Assembly: GCF_016808095.1 (NCBI RefSeq)
Contig: NC_068971.1
Location: 18,464,501 to 18,528,500 of the forward strand
Reading direction: 5' to 3'
DNA length: 64,000 nucleotides
Origin: Vigna angularis
Taxonomy: Eukaryota > Streptophyta > Magnoliopsida > Fabales > Fabaceae
This document shows positions 46,008 through 56,717 of the stretch, piece after piece. Position 1 is the stretch's first letter. Each line of letters starts with the position of its first letter. The position numbers were made by a program, and so were the translations under genes. The notes below the pieces were generated by a model. That model worked only from the letters and a program-made list of their open reading frames with translations, had not been told where the DNA came from and did not search any database.

Positions 46008-47305
46008 TGATGGACAAATTTATGATCACCAAAATATGATGTCACAAACTTGTTTTACAATCGGCAAGTATGACCGAATCGTTTCAATTAATAAACTTGG
46101 TAAGACCAAGTATCGTTCTCCCAAAGGACTCACGGCCTAGTTTAGTTATGTGATTTGTTGATTAGCTAAGACTTAAGAACAAAATAATTGGATTTTATAT
46201 GCAAAAGACGAAAATAAACATGTATGCATGAGGGTGATCAATGGCTAAAACAAAAGACAAATACTTTCAATGGAATATATGGATGAGTATAATGTTGGGG
46301 GTCAATTTCATATCCACTCTCATATATTTCAGGAATTCAACATTCAAGTCATCATTGTTAATGTCACTCTCTAAATTACCTTGTCAAGAAGGCCTATCCC
46401 CAATTACGAGTTCATACAATTCCTAGCATTCCTAATAATTAGTTCTTTTAGCACAGGAGCTTAACGACAACCAATATACTATTGGGAGTAATTCCCCGGA
46501 TCTAGACTTCCCCGTACGTTCCCGTATCGACAAAATCAATAATCATGCATTGAATGAGTTAAACAAAGCAAGCCTTGAGCAAAGAGGAAAAACCCTAACT
46601 AATGATGAAAGAAAGAATAAGTCTTAGATTAAGATGCAAGCACAAATGCCATATATGAGAGCTTCAAAAGATTACATTGATTCCCCAACAAACATACAAG
46701 GTTTAGTTCACCATATTCATGGTGAACCTAGATGAACAATAATGAAAGAATGAAAGATAAAACCCTAAAAAGGTGAAGAGGTAGCCTGAGCATCCAAGAT
46801 CCTCCTTCAAAGGGGTGGAAGAGAGAGTGTTTGCTTCGTTCCAGCCAAAGATACAAACCCTAGGAAACCCTAAAGCTTATATACTATTCGTAAATTACAG
46901 AAAATTAGGCCCAAGCCAAAAATAGTGCCGCTCAGCGGTAAAGTACCGCTCAGCGGTGAGTGCGTGAGCCCGGTTCTTCCCCTCAGCGGCCATTTTGCCC
47001 CTCAGCAGACCTCCCGTGAGCTTCTGAGTGCCGCTCAGCGGTAATATGCCGCTCAGCGGTAGTTGCGGCTTCTCCATTTGCACTTTTTGATGTCTTTTCT
47101 GATTCCATCTCTCTCCTTCTTCACTTCTTTCACCAAATTCACCTTAAAACCTGCACAAAAACACTGAAATCAAGCATAAACCTGTCCAGCTCTCTTATTT
47201 ATGAAAATATGAGTAAAAGCATGATTTCAAGCTAGTTTCTAAGTATAAAGGTTGCTTTTAGTGTCAATTTTAAGCATGAAAATAACAGTTTTTCAACTGT
47301 TATCA
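46008..47305 (-). repeat. 5' LTR of A
   Basis: 1298 bp, TGATAACAG...GTCCATCA. Carries at least four CCGCT(C/G)AGCGG motifs at about 46927-47063 and the TATATAAG region near 46877. Confidence 0.9.
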
Positions 47306-47310
47306 TAAAG

Positions 47311-47627
47311 CTACATATCAAGATGTACTCATGACTAGCCAAAATGATGAAAAGCCAAAGGTAAAAGGTAAACATTGTTTTTTGTTTCAGGTACAGGAAG
47401 AAGAAAAGATTGAGAAAGGAAGAAAGGTCCATGATTACTTGATGCAAGAACAACTCCAACTTGGTAAACTTGTGAAATTCAAAAACAAGTTGTGGGTTGT
47501 GAAAGACTATAAAGAAAATGAGATGATAGAGATAGAGTCTCCACATTCCAGAAGAGTCAGAAAAGTGGACCGGAAGCAGTTGATGAGTTGGTGTGATATG
47601 AACATCAACCACGAGGATGGAACATGA
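47311..47627 (+). pseudogene. D gag, piece 4 (C-terminal tail)
   Basis: Continues the protease-side tail after the TAAAG duplication. The conserved segment FKNKLWVVKDYKENEMIEIE corresponds to the tail in A and B and ends at a natural stop at 47627. The function of this tail is unknown; it survives in every family member with a gag frame here. Confidence 0.82.
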
Positions 47628-47634
47628 GCTTTAT

Positions 47635-47903
47635 TGGGTCAAGCTAGTGACGTTAAAAGATCGCTTGCTGGAAGGCATTCCAGTGATTTGAGGACAATTT
47701 TTCTTTTATTTTTATTTTGGTTTTGTAAATTTTTATAAATTTGGACATTACTTCTGTAAATTTTTGGGTATAGCATCTACTGAAGGATGCTAGATGGAAG
47801 TATCTACTGAAAGATACTAGGTTTGACACCTACTGATGGGTGTTGGTGGATGTTTGGGTCAGGCTCGTGACGTTAAACAAGCGCTACCTGGGAGGCAACC
47901 CAA
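47635..47903 (+). other. D stem-loop pair and hairpin array
   Basis: First stem-loop (47668-47683) reads CTGGA/TCCAG where others have CTGGG/CCCAG, a compensated pair. Hairpins: TAGCATC/GATGCTA (about 47772-47793), AGTATC/GATACT (about 47800-47819) and ACACC/GGTGT (about 47825-47843). Second stem-loop 47888-47903. The cassette starts 40 bp after the gag stop. Confidence 0.7.
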
Positions 47904-48055
47904 TTGATTGATTACATTTTTTGCATGTTATGCTTCAGTTGCATGATAGGGCTTTGGATGCATGAGTGATATGAGAGTTTTATTGCAGGGAGCAAGTGGG
48001 GGGCATGAGTAGGAGGCACCTAGGTTAAGCTAGGAAGAAGTAGAGAACTTCACGA

Positions 48056-48792
48056 AAGTGTCGCTGAGCGGCAAAGTGCCGCTGAGCGGTAGCGTCGCAG
48101 ATGGGCTTAGGTTGCCCCTTAGCGGAACCCGAGCCCATTAGGGTATTTTTATACCCTAAGTTGCACCTTGGCCTCTATTTTCAGATTCTTCTTTGCACAC
48201 ACACTCCTTCATACTTTTCCAAAGGTTCTCTACAATTTTCCCTTCTATCCTCTTAAAAAAATCTCCTTTCCGCTCACTTTCTCACTAGTTTTCCATCTAA
48301 GTTTGGGGTTGGGAGAGAGCATCAATATTTCTTCACAAGTTGAAAGAATTCTCTACTCATTTAGCATCTTCACCCAAGTAAGTCAAGCATTTTTCATTCT
48401 AGGGTTCTTGAGCATGAATTTGATTGTTGAAGCATGAATTTTTAGGGGTTTTGATTCCTATGCATGATTTGATGAATTAATTGATGTTTGAACCGATTGA
48501 ACTGTTTGATTTTAAGCTGGAAACATGAAAATTGTATTTGGGTGGAGTTAGGATAAGTCAAAAGAGGTTTTTCTAAAATCTGCAGAATTACCACTCAGGG
48601 GTAAATTGCTGCTGAGCGGCACTCTGACAGACTTGAAATCTTTGTTGCATTGTGTAATGGATTCATGCACTGGTGGCGATGAGAGGTGATTTTTACCCTC
48701 AACGGGGGTTTAGCTTGGAAATAGGGTGTTATATATGGTTTACTAATGATTAACAACATGTCTTGTGGTTTTGTAATCTGTGTTTGATGTAG
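48056..48792 (+). promoter_or_regulatory. D internal ORF2 promoter, 5' UTR and intron
   Basis: CCGCTGAGCGG motifs (about 48060-48090), TATTTTTATA (48144-48153), CT-rich 5' UTR, GTAAGT donor at 48378-48383 and acceptor TGATGTAG ending 48792, giving an intron of about 415 nt just before ATG 48795. The intron carries another degenerate palindrome pair (about 48594-48622). Confidence 0.6.
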
Positions 48793-48794
48793 GA

Positions 48795-49270
48795 ATGACA
48801 TCCTCTTCAGGCAAAAGAGTCAAGACCATGGCATCCAAAAGGAAAGAAAAGGAACGAGAACAACCCCACTGTAGTAGGTTCCTATCTCGCAAACATGAGA
48901 AACATTTTAAGGTGGTACAAGATAGGAGGCTTCTTATACAGAGGCACATGAAGCAGAGCCTTTCCAAATGAGGGACATGTATATGTCTCTTATAGGTGCA
49001 CAGTTGCAGTCTATCCACAGAGGGTAGGTGACCACTGCTGAGATGATTGTTGGAATGTATGATACACCTCCACCATACAGGTGGACTATGGAGGAGTTCC
49101 ATAATGTAGTAGCTTGGCTAGAGGAGCAGGCCCAAGGCGGAAGAGCTAGAGCAGCTGAAGCTTCAGCTATGGAGATGGATGAAGATGATGCTGATGATGA
49201 TGAGGATGACGCATTTGAGGATGCTGAAGATGAGGAAGAAGAGAAGGATACAGATGACAACTCAGACTGA
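48795..49270 (+). pseudogene. D ORF2, internally deleted
   Basis: Begins MTSSSGKRVKTM and matches B ORF2 for about 50 codons, then jumps to the region before the acidic tail. A TAG replaces a sense codon near 49027, and the end is the Glu/Asp tail (DEEEEKDTDDNSD). The conserved central domain is gone. Confidence 0.8.
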
Positions 49271-50552
49271 TGAGGAGCTAAGATAGCATTTACTAATGAA
49301 TGCTATCAGCACTGGAGCAGGATTTATGCGTTTGTTTGGTTTTATGTTTTGAACTTATTTGCTTTTGTTTTTAGAATAGGGTTTGATGTACTCAATTTGA
49401 ACTTGGTCTGTTATGATGGTTTGCGTATGATTGTTGTTTGATAAGTAATGCTTGATGATACTTTGATGATGATGGATGTTGAGATGTGCACATTATATGC
49501 TTATACAGGTGATTCACAAGCTTTGTGAACAAATGCATGATGTTGTGATTGTGATTATGATGTTAAGCAAGATGTGTATAAGTGGAATGTGAATGAGCTT
49601 ATATGTGAGGTTTTGAGCTCCAGAATTTTTGTGATTGAATGCTATTACTTTGAAAGCATGAATGATTTTGCCTAGGTTTTCTATGATTGAATCAATTGCT
49701 TGTTTGCATCATATGATCAAGGTCATTTGTTGGTAACCCTTTTGTTAGCCAAATGCATGAACTTAGCCCACTAAAAGAGAGCACTATGTGTTCTATCCTT
49801 TGAACCCTTAGCCTTGAACATAATTTGAAAACCCTTCGTGAAAACCTTTACCTTGAGTTAAGTAGAAAATATTTTGTGGTATTGACAAATGTTCAAGTTT
49901 GGGGTTGTTGGGAAGTTATGAAAAGGAAATTGAAAGCATTGAGCTAAGAGCTAAAAACTAAGTATGTGAAAAGAAAAAGAAAAAGTGAAAGAAAAGATAA
50001 GAAAAAGAAAAGCTCAATGCAAAGGAAAGTTGGGAATAACTAAGAATGATTCTGTTCATATGATTCTCTTAACTCAAGGGTTTTATGATCTAGAAAAACC
50101 AATTTTCTTGTTAGCTCAGCCACATTATAAGCCATTGAAAAGTCCTTGTGATGATGCATGCTTGTGAATGTATTTGATTATGGTTAAATGAAAGGCAAAG
50201 TAAATTCTTGTGACATTGTGATAGTAGAGTGAATGAGTGATTACCTCTTATACACTTGTGTGTTTGAGTGAAACACTTCATCTAGTGAGGAAAGATTCCA
50301 TGAGCACATGAACATCCATGCTTAGTTGATTGATCATTCATGAAAAGTAGCATTTGTGGGATATTGGGTGATTGTGTGAACACTAAAGCATGTGCATGTC
50401 TTGATTGAAGTTTTTGTCATGAGCATAATTGAGTACTTACTTATCTTGAAAAGAGGATTTTTTTAAATGGAGTGAACCATTGTATTGATTGGTAGAAGAT
50501 TGAGTTACATCTTGTTTGCTTGAGGACAAGCAAAGTTCTAAGTTTGGGGTGG
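49271..50552 (+). other. 3' non-coding region and polypurine tract of D
   Basis: Same landmarks as F: purine-loop hairpin arms GCATTGAGCT (about 49938) and AGCTCAATGC (about 50012), conserved block 50065-50166, polypurine tract AGTTTGGGGTGG at 50541-50552. No convincing gene. Confidence 0.72.
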
Positions 50553-51860
50553 TGATAACAGTTGAAAAACTGTTATTTTTATGCTTAAAATTGATACCAA
50601 AAGCAACCTTTAACACTTAGAAACTAACTTAGAATCATGCTTTTGTTCATATTTTTAGAAATAAGAGAGTTGGACAGGTTTATGCTTGATTTCAGTGTTT
50701 TATGCAGGTTTTAAGGTGAATTTGATGAAAGAAGTGGAGAAGGATAGAGATGGAATCAGAAAAGAACTCAAAAAGTGCAAACGAAGAAAAACCGTAAGTA
50801 CCGCTCAGCGCCAGTTTACCGCTGAGCGGCACTCAGGAACACACGTTGGCTCCGCTGAGGGGTGAAAGTGCAGCTGAGGGGAGATTTGACTTTGCACTAG
50901 TACCGCTGAGCGGTGGTATTTTGGGCTTAGGCCCACTTTTCTGTAATATTACGAATAGTATATAAGCTTTAGGACTTTCTAGGGTTGGTATCTTTGGCTG
51001 GAGAGGAAGCAAACACACACTTTTCCACCCCTTGGAGGAAGATCTTGGATGCTAAGGCTACCTACTCATCTTTGTAGGGTTCTATCTTTCATTCTTTCAT
51101 TATTGTTCATCTAGTTTAACCATGAATATGGTGAACTAAACTCTTCTTGTTGTTGGGGAATCAATGTAATCTTGTGAAACTCTCATATATGGAATTAGTG
51201 TTTAAACATCTTATTTGAGATACATGCTTTCTTTCATCATTAGTTAGGGTTTTTCCTCTTTGCTCAAAGCATGCATTGTTTAACTCATTCGATGTCATGA
51301 TTATTGATTTTAGTGATATGGACACATACGGTAAAATCTAGATCCGGGGAATTTCTCCCAAAATTAATATCGCCTAGACATAGGGATATGAGGTTGGTTC
51401 CCTTTAAGCTTCTGTGCTTCAGAGTTAATTATTAGGGATGCTAGGAATTGTATGAACTCGTAATTAAGGATAGGCTTTCTTGCAAGGTGATTTAGAGAGT
51501 GGCATTAACATTGATGAAAAGAATGATGAATTCCTAAAAGTATATGAGAGTGGATAAGATGAAATTGATTTCCCCAACAACATACTCATCCATTTAATTC
51601 ATTCCGTGTTTGTTTTCCTCTTTTCCATTGATCAAACTCATGCATACATGTTTAATTATAGTCTTCTGCATTTGAAACCACAAGAATTTGTTCACAAGTC
51701 TTAAATAATCAACAAATCATATAACTAACTAGGCCGTGAGTCCTTTGGGAAAACAATACTTGGTCTTACCGAGTTTATTACTTGATACGATTCGGTCACA
51801 CTTGCCGAGGGTTAAACAAGTTTTTGGCGCCGTTTTTCGGTGTTCATAAATTTGTCATCA
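50553..51860 (+). repeat. 3' LTR of D
   Basis: 1308 bp, TGATAACAG...GTCATCA, uninterrupted. CCGCT-type motifs at about 50801-50830 and 50902-50912, TATATAAG at 50959-50966. AAAAT duplication follows at 51861-51865. Confidence 0.9.
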
Positions 51861-51865
51861 AAAAT

Positions 51866-53240
51866 CATTCATGCTTTCAAAGTAATAGTCATTATTCACA
51901 AAAACTCTGGAGTTCAAAATCTCACACAATTTAACTCATATTCCACATACACCACATACACATCCTGCTTAGCATCATAATCACAATCATAACATCATGC
52001 ATCTGTTCACATAGCTAGTGAACAACCACCTGTATATCAGCATATGGTGTACAATCTCAACATCAATCAATATACAAGCATCATCAAGCAATACTCATCA
52101 TGCATAAATCAATCAAACCATCAAATCAGATAAAGTTTCCAACTGAGTACATCACAACATGTTCTAAGAACGGAAGCAAATAAGTTCAACAATACAAAAC
52201 AAAAGATAAGAAAATTGGGTTGCCTCTCAGCAAGCGCTTCTTTAACGTCACTAGCTTGACCCAATAAGCTCATGGATCCCTCAGCTTCTTAACTATTGAC
52301 AGACGTTCCACTTCTCCTCCCAAATAGTGCTTGAGACGTTGACCATTCACTACCCAACTTCTTTGTGGATCACTGGCAGCTGGATCTATCAATTCAATTG
52401 CTCCATGAGGACACACTTCCTTCACTATGAACGGTTCTGACCACTTTGACTTCAACTTCCTAGGAAATAGCTTCAAATGGGAATTGAAGAACAATACCTG
52501 CTGCCTTAGAGTAAAAACTCTTTTTATCAGCTTCCTGTCATGATAGAATTTTACCTTTTCTTTGTAGCTCCTGGATGAATCATATGCATGCAACCGCATC
52601 TCTTCAAGCTCCAATATCTGCCTTCCTCGTTTATTTTGAATATTTGAGGGATCAAAATTCAAAAATTTTAGAGCCCACAAAGCTTTATGCTCAATCTCCT
52701 CTGGCAAATGACATGCTTTCCCATAGACTAGCTGAAAAAGTGATAAACCCATAGATGTCTTCATTGCCGTCCTATATGCCAGAGAGCATCATCCAGTTTC
52801 TGTGACCAATCCTTTCTTGATGAAGCAACTATTTTCTCTAAAATCCTCTTTATCTCCCTATTAGACACCTCAGCTTGTCCATTTGTTAGTGGATGATAAG
52901 GTGCAGCCACCTTATGTCTCACACCATAATGTTTGAGTACTTTTGCAAGCTGAAAATTACAAAAATGAGTTCCTCCATCACCAATAAGTACTCTTGGAGT
53001 TCCAAAGCGTGAAAAAACCTACCTCTTCAGAAATTTAATAACAGTGCTAGCATCATTCTTGGGACAAGCCAGAGCTTCCACCCATTTACTCACATAACCC
53101 ACTGCCACCAATATATATTCATTGTTGAAAGATGGTGGAAAGGGTCCCACAAAATCAATACCCCAACAATTAAAGACTTCAACCTCTAAAATGCCTTGTA
53201 ATGGCATCTCATGACGTCTTGAAATATCCCCAGTCCTTGT
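51866..53240 (-). mobile_element. Element G, integrase-bearing fragment (right of D)
   Basis: Continues the sequence cut by D at 3460. It has AT-rich 3' non-coding sequence (51866-52200), the stem-loop at about 52215-52230 and the integrase relic. It is interrupted at about 53240 by the LTR of I, so the reverse transcriptase side is not in the window. Unlike A, B, D and F it has no ORF2 between pol and the polypurine side, and it represents an autonomous-type relative. Confidence 0.75.
52270..53238 (-). pseudogene. G integrase, Athila-like, broken
   Basis: Core seen from [13 protein letters not shown] through [16 protein letters not shown] (first catalytic Asp), IGDGGTHF (second Asp) and [12 protein letters not shown] (Glu). 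It continues to the C-terminal YGKACHLPEEIEHKALWALK and the GPF-like WSEPFIVKEV segment. Lesions: a stop at about 53016-53018 and a 1-bp frameshift near 52776. The N-terminal zinc finger is cut off by the I insertion. Confidence 0.85.
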
Positions 53241-54306
53241 TGATGGATTGGCAAGTGTACCAACTCGCACAAGTAATATAAAATGGTAAGACCAAGTATC
53301 GTATCCCAAACGACTCTCGACACTAAACAGTCGTGTGATAAATTAATTAATTAAGACTTAAAATAAACGAGATCATTGGTTTGAGATGCAAAAACAGAAA
53401 ATAAAATATGAATGCAAATTGATCAATAGTAGAGTAACATAAAGATGAACGAATGTTGTTTAATATGAGATGAATATGTTGTTGGGGTTAGATTTCACCA
53501 AGTTCCCTCTCATGTATATAAGAATTCCTCTTTATGCATTAATGTTAACGTCACTCACTAAAGTACTTAGAACCCAATCCCTTGGCGCAATAAGCCTGCC
53601 TTAATTCCTAGTTCGTGCCATTCCTAGCGTTCCTATGTCTCAAGATCAAGAGCTTAAGACGACCAAGTACTCATACCCTCATCCTTGAGAAATATTACCC
53701 TTGGGAGAATTCAACAAGAACCTGAATTGTAAGGAACCTCCCGGCACTCATGCAATTCATAAATCATGCAACTAAATGAGTTAAATAGAGCAAGCATTGA
53801 AACAAATGAATTCCCTAACAATTAATGAATAAAGCATATATCATTAAGAATCAATTCAAATACATGAGAGTTCACAAGGTTACATCATTCCCCAACAACA
53901 AATAGAGTTTAGTTCCCCATAGACATGGAGAAACTAGATGTACAATGGAAAAGCATGAGACAGTAAAACCCTAAGAGTAGAAGAGGAAGCTTCCGCCTCC
54001 ACATCCGCCTTCAGAGAGTAGAAGAGTGTGCTGTTGTGTTGCTCCAGCCAGAGATACCAAACCTAGAGCGCCAGGGTCCTTTAAAAAGAGTTGGAACAGA
54101 GTAGAAACAGAGCCCGGTAAAAAAGAGTCGAAACAGAGCAAAAACTAGGCCGAATCAGCAACGCGCGACGGTCGGGTGCCCCATTTAGTCGCCCGGGCGA
54201 TGGACGTCGATTTTCGTAAGGCTTGAGCCTTCAATTTCGCCCGGGCTTTGGGGGTCCGACAGCCGGGCGGTGGGCATCGATTTTTCCACGCCCAAGCCTC
54301 CTACAG

Positions 54307-55805
54307 GTCGCTGTTAACCCTCGGCAAGTGCAACCAAATTGTATCAAGTGATGAAAAATGGTAAGACCAAATATCATTACCCAAAGGACTCATGGCCTAG
54401 ACAGTTATGTGATTTGTTGATTATCTAAGACTTGTAAAACCAATTCTTTGAAATTTTAAATGCAAATTACTAAAAAGTAAATTTGAATGCAAGTATTGAT
54501 CAATGGAAAAGAAGAAGCAAAACACGTGATTTGAAATATATGAACGATTATGTTGTTGGGGTTTATCAATTCATCCTATCCACTCTCATGTATTCAAGAA
54601 TTCATCTTTCTTCATTAATGTTAATGCCACTCTCTAAATTACCTTAAACCCGATGTCTTGGCGAAGAAAGCCTAATCCTAATCACTAGTTTACAATGTCT
54701 TGTCTCCCTAGGAATTATTCATGCATTACATAGCATAGAAGCTTAAAGGAAACCAACCATCATATCCCTATGTCTAAGAAATACTACTATTGGGAGAGAT
54801 TCTCCAGATCTAGATTTCCCCGTATGTGTTCATATCAACAAAATCAATAATCATGCAATAGAATGAGTTAAACAAAGCATGCATGCATTTAGCAAAGAGG
54901 AAAAACCCTAACTATTAATGAAAGAAAGCATATATTATGAATAACCAATTTAATACATGAGAGTTTCAAAGGATTACATTGATTCCCCAACAACAATAAG
55001 TTTAGTTCACCATATTCATGGTGAAACTAGATGAAAAAACAATGAAAGAATGAAAGATAGAACCCTAGAATTTGAAGAGTGGAGCTTCTACATCTAAAAT
55101 CCTCCTCCAAGGGGTGAAAAAGTGTGTTTCTGCTTCGTTCCAGCCAAAGATACAAACCCTAGGACGTCCAAATCCTTAAGTACACCAGAAAAATAATAGA
55201 AAACGGGTCCAAGCCCAAAACAGATCAGAAAATAGGTCAAAACCCGCGTCGCCAGCGCTCAGCGCTAGGTGCGGCACTCAACAGATGAACCTTACCGATC
55301 GGTTTCACTGTTGACCGATCGGTCTCACATTGTTAACCATTTAGTTTTGTCTATCTTTTCTCCAGCCGTTCGGCCATCAGTTACACCGTTCGGAAGTTGT
55401 CTTGCTCATACTGTTCGGCCTAGTCTCCAACCGTTCGGCCTCAGTTGCACCACCTTCAGACCGTTCTATCTCTTTTATGAACCGTTCGGTCTTTGTTATT
55501 TCCTCCATCTGACCGTTCGGTCTGCGTTCTTGACCGTTCGGTTTGGATTCTCCCGCATCCTATCGTTCGGTCCTGTTCTGTTTCTGTGCTTTCTAGGTTC
55601 CAACTCCTTGTTACTTCAACTTCTTCATCCAATTCATCCTAATTCCTGTCAAAACAAGGAAAACCAAGCATAAAACCCATCCAACTCTCTTATTTCCAAA
55701 ACTTAAACAAAAGCATGATTCCAAGCTAGTTTCTAAGTCATAAAGGGTGTTTTTAATATCAAAATTAAGTATAAAAATAAAGGTTTTTCAACCATTATCA
55801 GTCGC
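54307..55805 (-). mobile_element. Solo LTR in I with ACCGTTCGG motif array
   Basis: 54312-55800 (1489 bp), minus-strand TGATAATGG...GTTAACA, flanked by GTCGC at 54307-54311 and 55801-55805. It is related to the LTRs of D and H but ends 45-50 bp earlier, before the segment that contains a fossil primer-binding site in those. U3 has about a dozen ACCGTTCGG/CCGATCGG motifs (55290-55570). Confidence 0.92.
55290..55570. promoter_or_regulatory. ACCGTTCGGT / CCGATCGG motif array
   Basis: Roughly twelve copies with irregular 10-30 bp spacing, in the U3 position where D, A, B and F have CCGCTGAGCGG. Each copy is a 4-bp inverted half-site around 0-2 bases. Confidence 0.6.
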
Positions 55806-56277
55806 CCAAGCTTCGTGCGGTGATGAGTCAATATTTTATTCACTTCACTTAGTTTATTGTACCGAATTTAATCGGGGAATTGTGCTTAATTGTCCGGTAT
55901 TTTCCCGTTTTTGCTAATTGTGCTTAATTTGACCAAACATTCTTATTTTAATTAATTTGAATTATTTGGACTAATTATTTGCATTATTAATTGTAGGGAA
56001 ATTGTTGGATATTATTTGGGACATTTGGAGGTCAAAAGAAAATGCCACATCAATTTTATTTTAAACTAAGATGAGAGAGGAGGTGTGGATTTAAATTTTA
56101 GGGGTGCGTCCAGCAAAGAAAGGAAGCATTCACGGGCTGCATTGAAGCACACGTCCAGTATACATCACGTACTGAACACATGTTTCATTTTCCAGCAGCC
56201 ACGTTGGAAACGGGTGGCATCCAACAATCAACTTGCACACGGAAAGCACACGCCCACGACGAGCGCCCAAAAAAAAA

Positions 56278-56460
56278 AGATGGAGCGCACGTCCGCACAA
56301 ATCCAGGACGAGCGTCCGCACACATCCAGGACGAGCGTCCGCACACATACAGGACGAGCGTCCGCACACATCCAGGACGAGCGTCCGCACACATACAGGA
56401 CGAGCGTCCGCACACATCCAGGACGAGCGTCCGCACACATCCAGGACGAGCGTCCTGATT
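56278..56460. repeat. 24-bp tandem repeat containing GGACGAGCGTCC
   Basis: About seven units of GACGAGCGTCCGCACACAT plus CCAG or ACAG. Frames on both strands stay open (period divisible by 3), which explains long spurious ORFs here. Confidence 0.85.
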
Positions 56461-56717
56461 TGGCTTCTCGCGGATAGCACGCACGTCCAGCACGTCCGCA
56501 CACTTCCAGAACAAACGTCCAGCAGAGTGGAAGACAACGCACGTCCAGCACACTCCACACGCGTCCAACAATGTAGGGGGTGCACTGTCCAGTGAGGCCC
56601 ACCACAGCCCAAGGCCTGAGAAGCAGTTTTGGGGGTGCATCCAGCACTGATCCAGAAACGTGAGCGTCCATGGCAGCTTTCTTAGGTGGTGCGTGAAGAA
56701 AAATGAAAGCACAGCAG

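Larger units (their letters stand above)
21104..47310 (-). mobile_element. Element A: gag-protease/ORF2 element carrying B and C
   Basis: 21109-47305 with a TAAAG duplication at 21104-21108 and 47306-47310. LTRs are 21109-22392 (3', 1284 bp) and 46008-47305 (5', 1298 bp). Without B and C it is about 8.8 kb. It has gag-protease with lesions and an ORF2 split by B. It belongs to the same family as B and D, inserted in the opposite orientation to D. Confidence 0.92.
3461..51860 (+). mobile_element. Element D: gag-protease/ORF2 LTR retrotransposon hosting the main nest
   Basis: Both LTRs are present (3461-6271 with an insertion, and 50553-51860), flanked by AAAAT at 3456-3460 and 51861-51865. 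The internal region is cut into four coding pieces by F, E and A, and the pieces join in register at each target duplication or junction. D's own sequence is roughly 8.5 kb. It encodes gag with an aspartic protease and a broken ORF2 but no reverse transcriptase or integrase, so it is non-autonomous. Confidence 0.9.
53241..55820 (-). mobile_element. Element I: LTR fragment, split by a solo LTR and cut by J
   Basis: LTR-like sequence starting about 53241 (or 53239) inside G integrase, running to 54311, resuming at 55806 and ending where J starts at 55821. It shows the family's R/U5 wording (TAAGACCAAGTATCGT). A GC-rich U3 near 54165-54310 holds a perfect 12-bp palindrome TCGCCCGGGCGA at about 54191 and related CGCCCGGGC motifs. 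No internal region is visible. Confidence 0.65.

Noticed and set aside
53241..53260. Exact LTR start of I (53239 or 53241) and its target duplication
   Set aside because: The other end of I is not visible, so neither can be fixed; no duplication is claimed.
56278..56460. CRISPR-like array
   Set aside because: Units are directly tandem with no unique spacers, in a plant LTR; this is a minisatellite.
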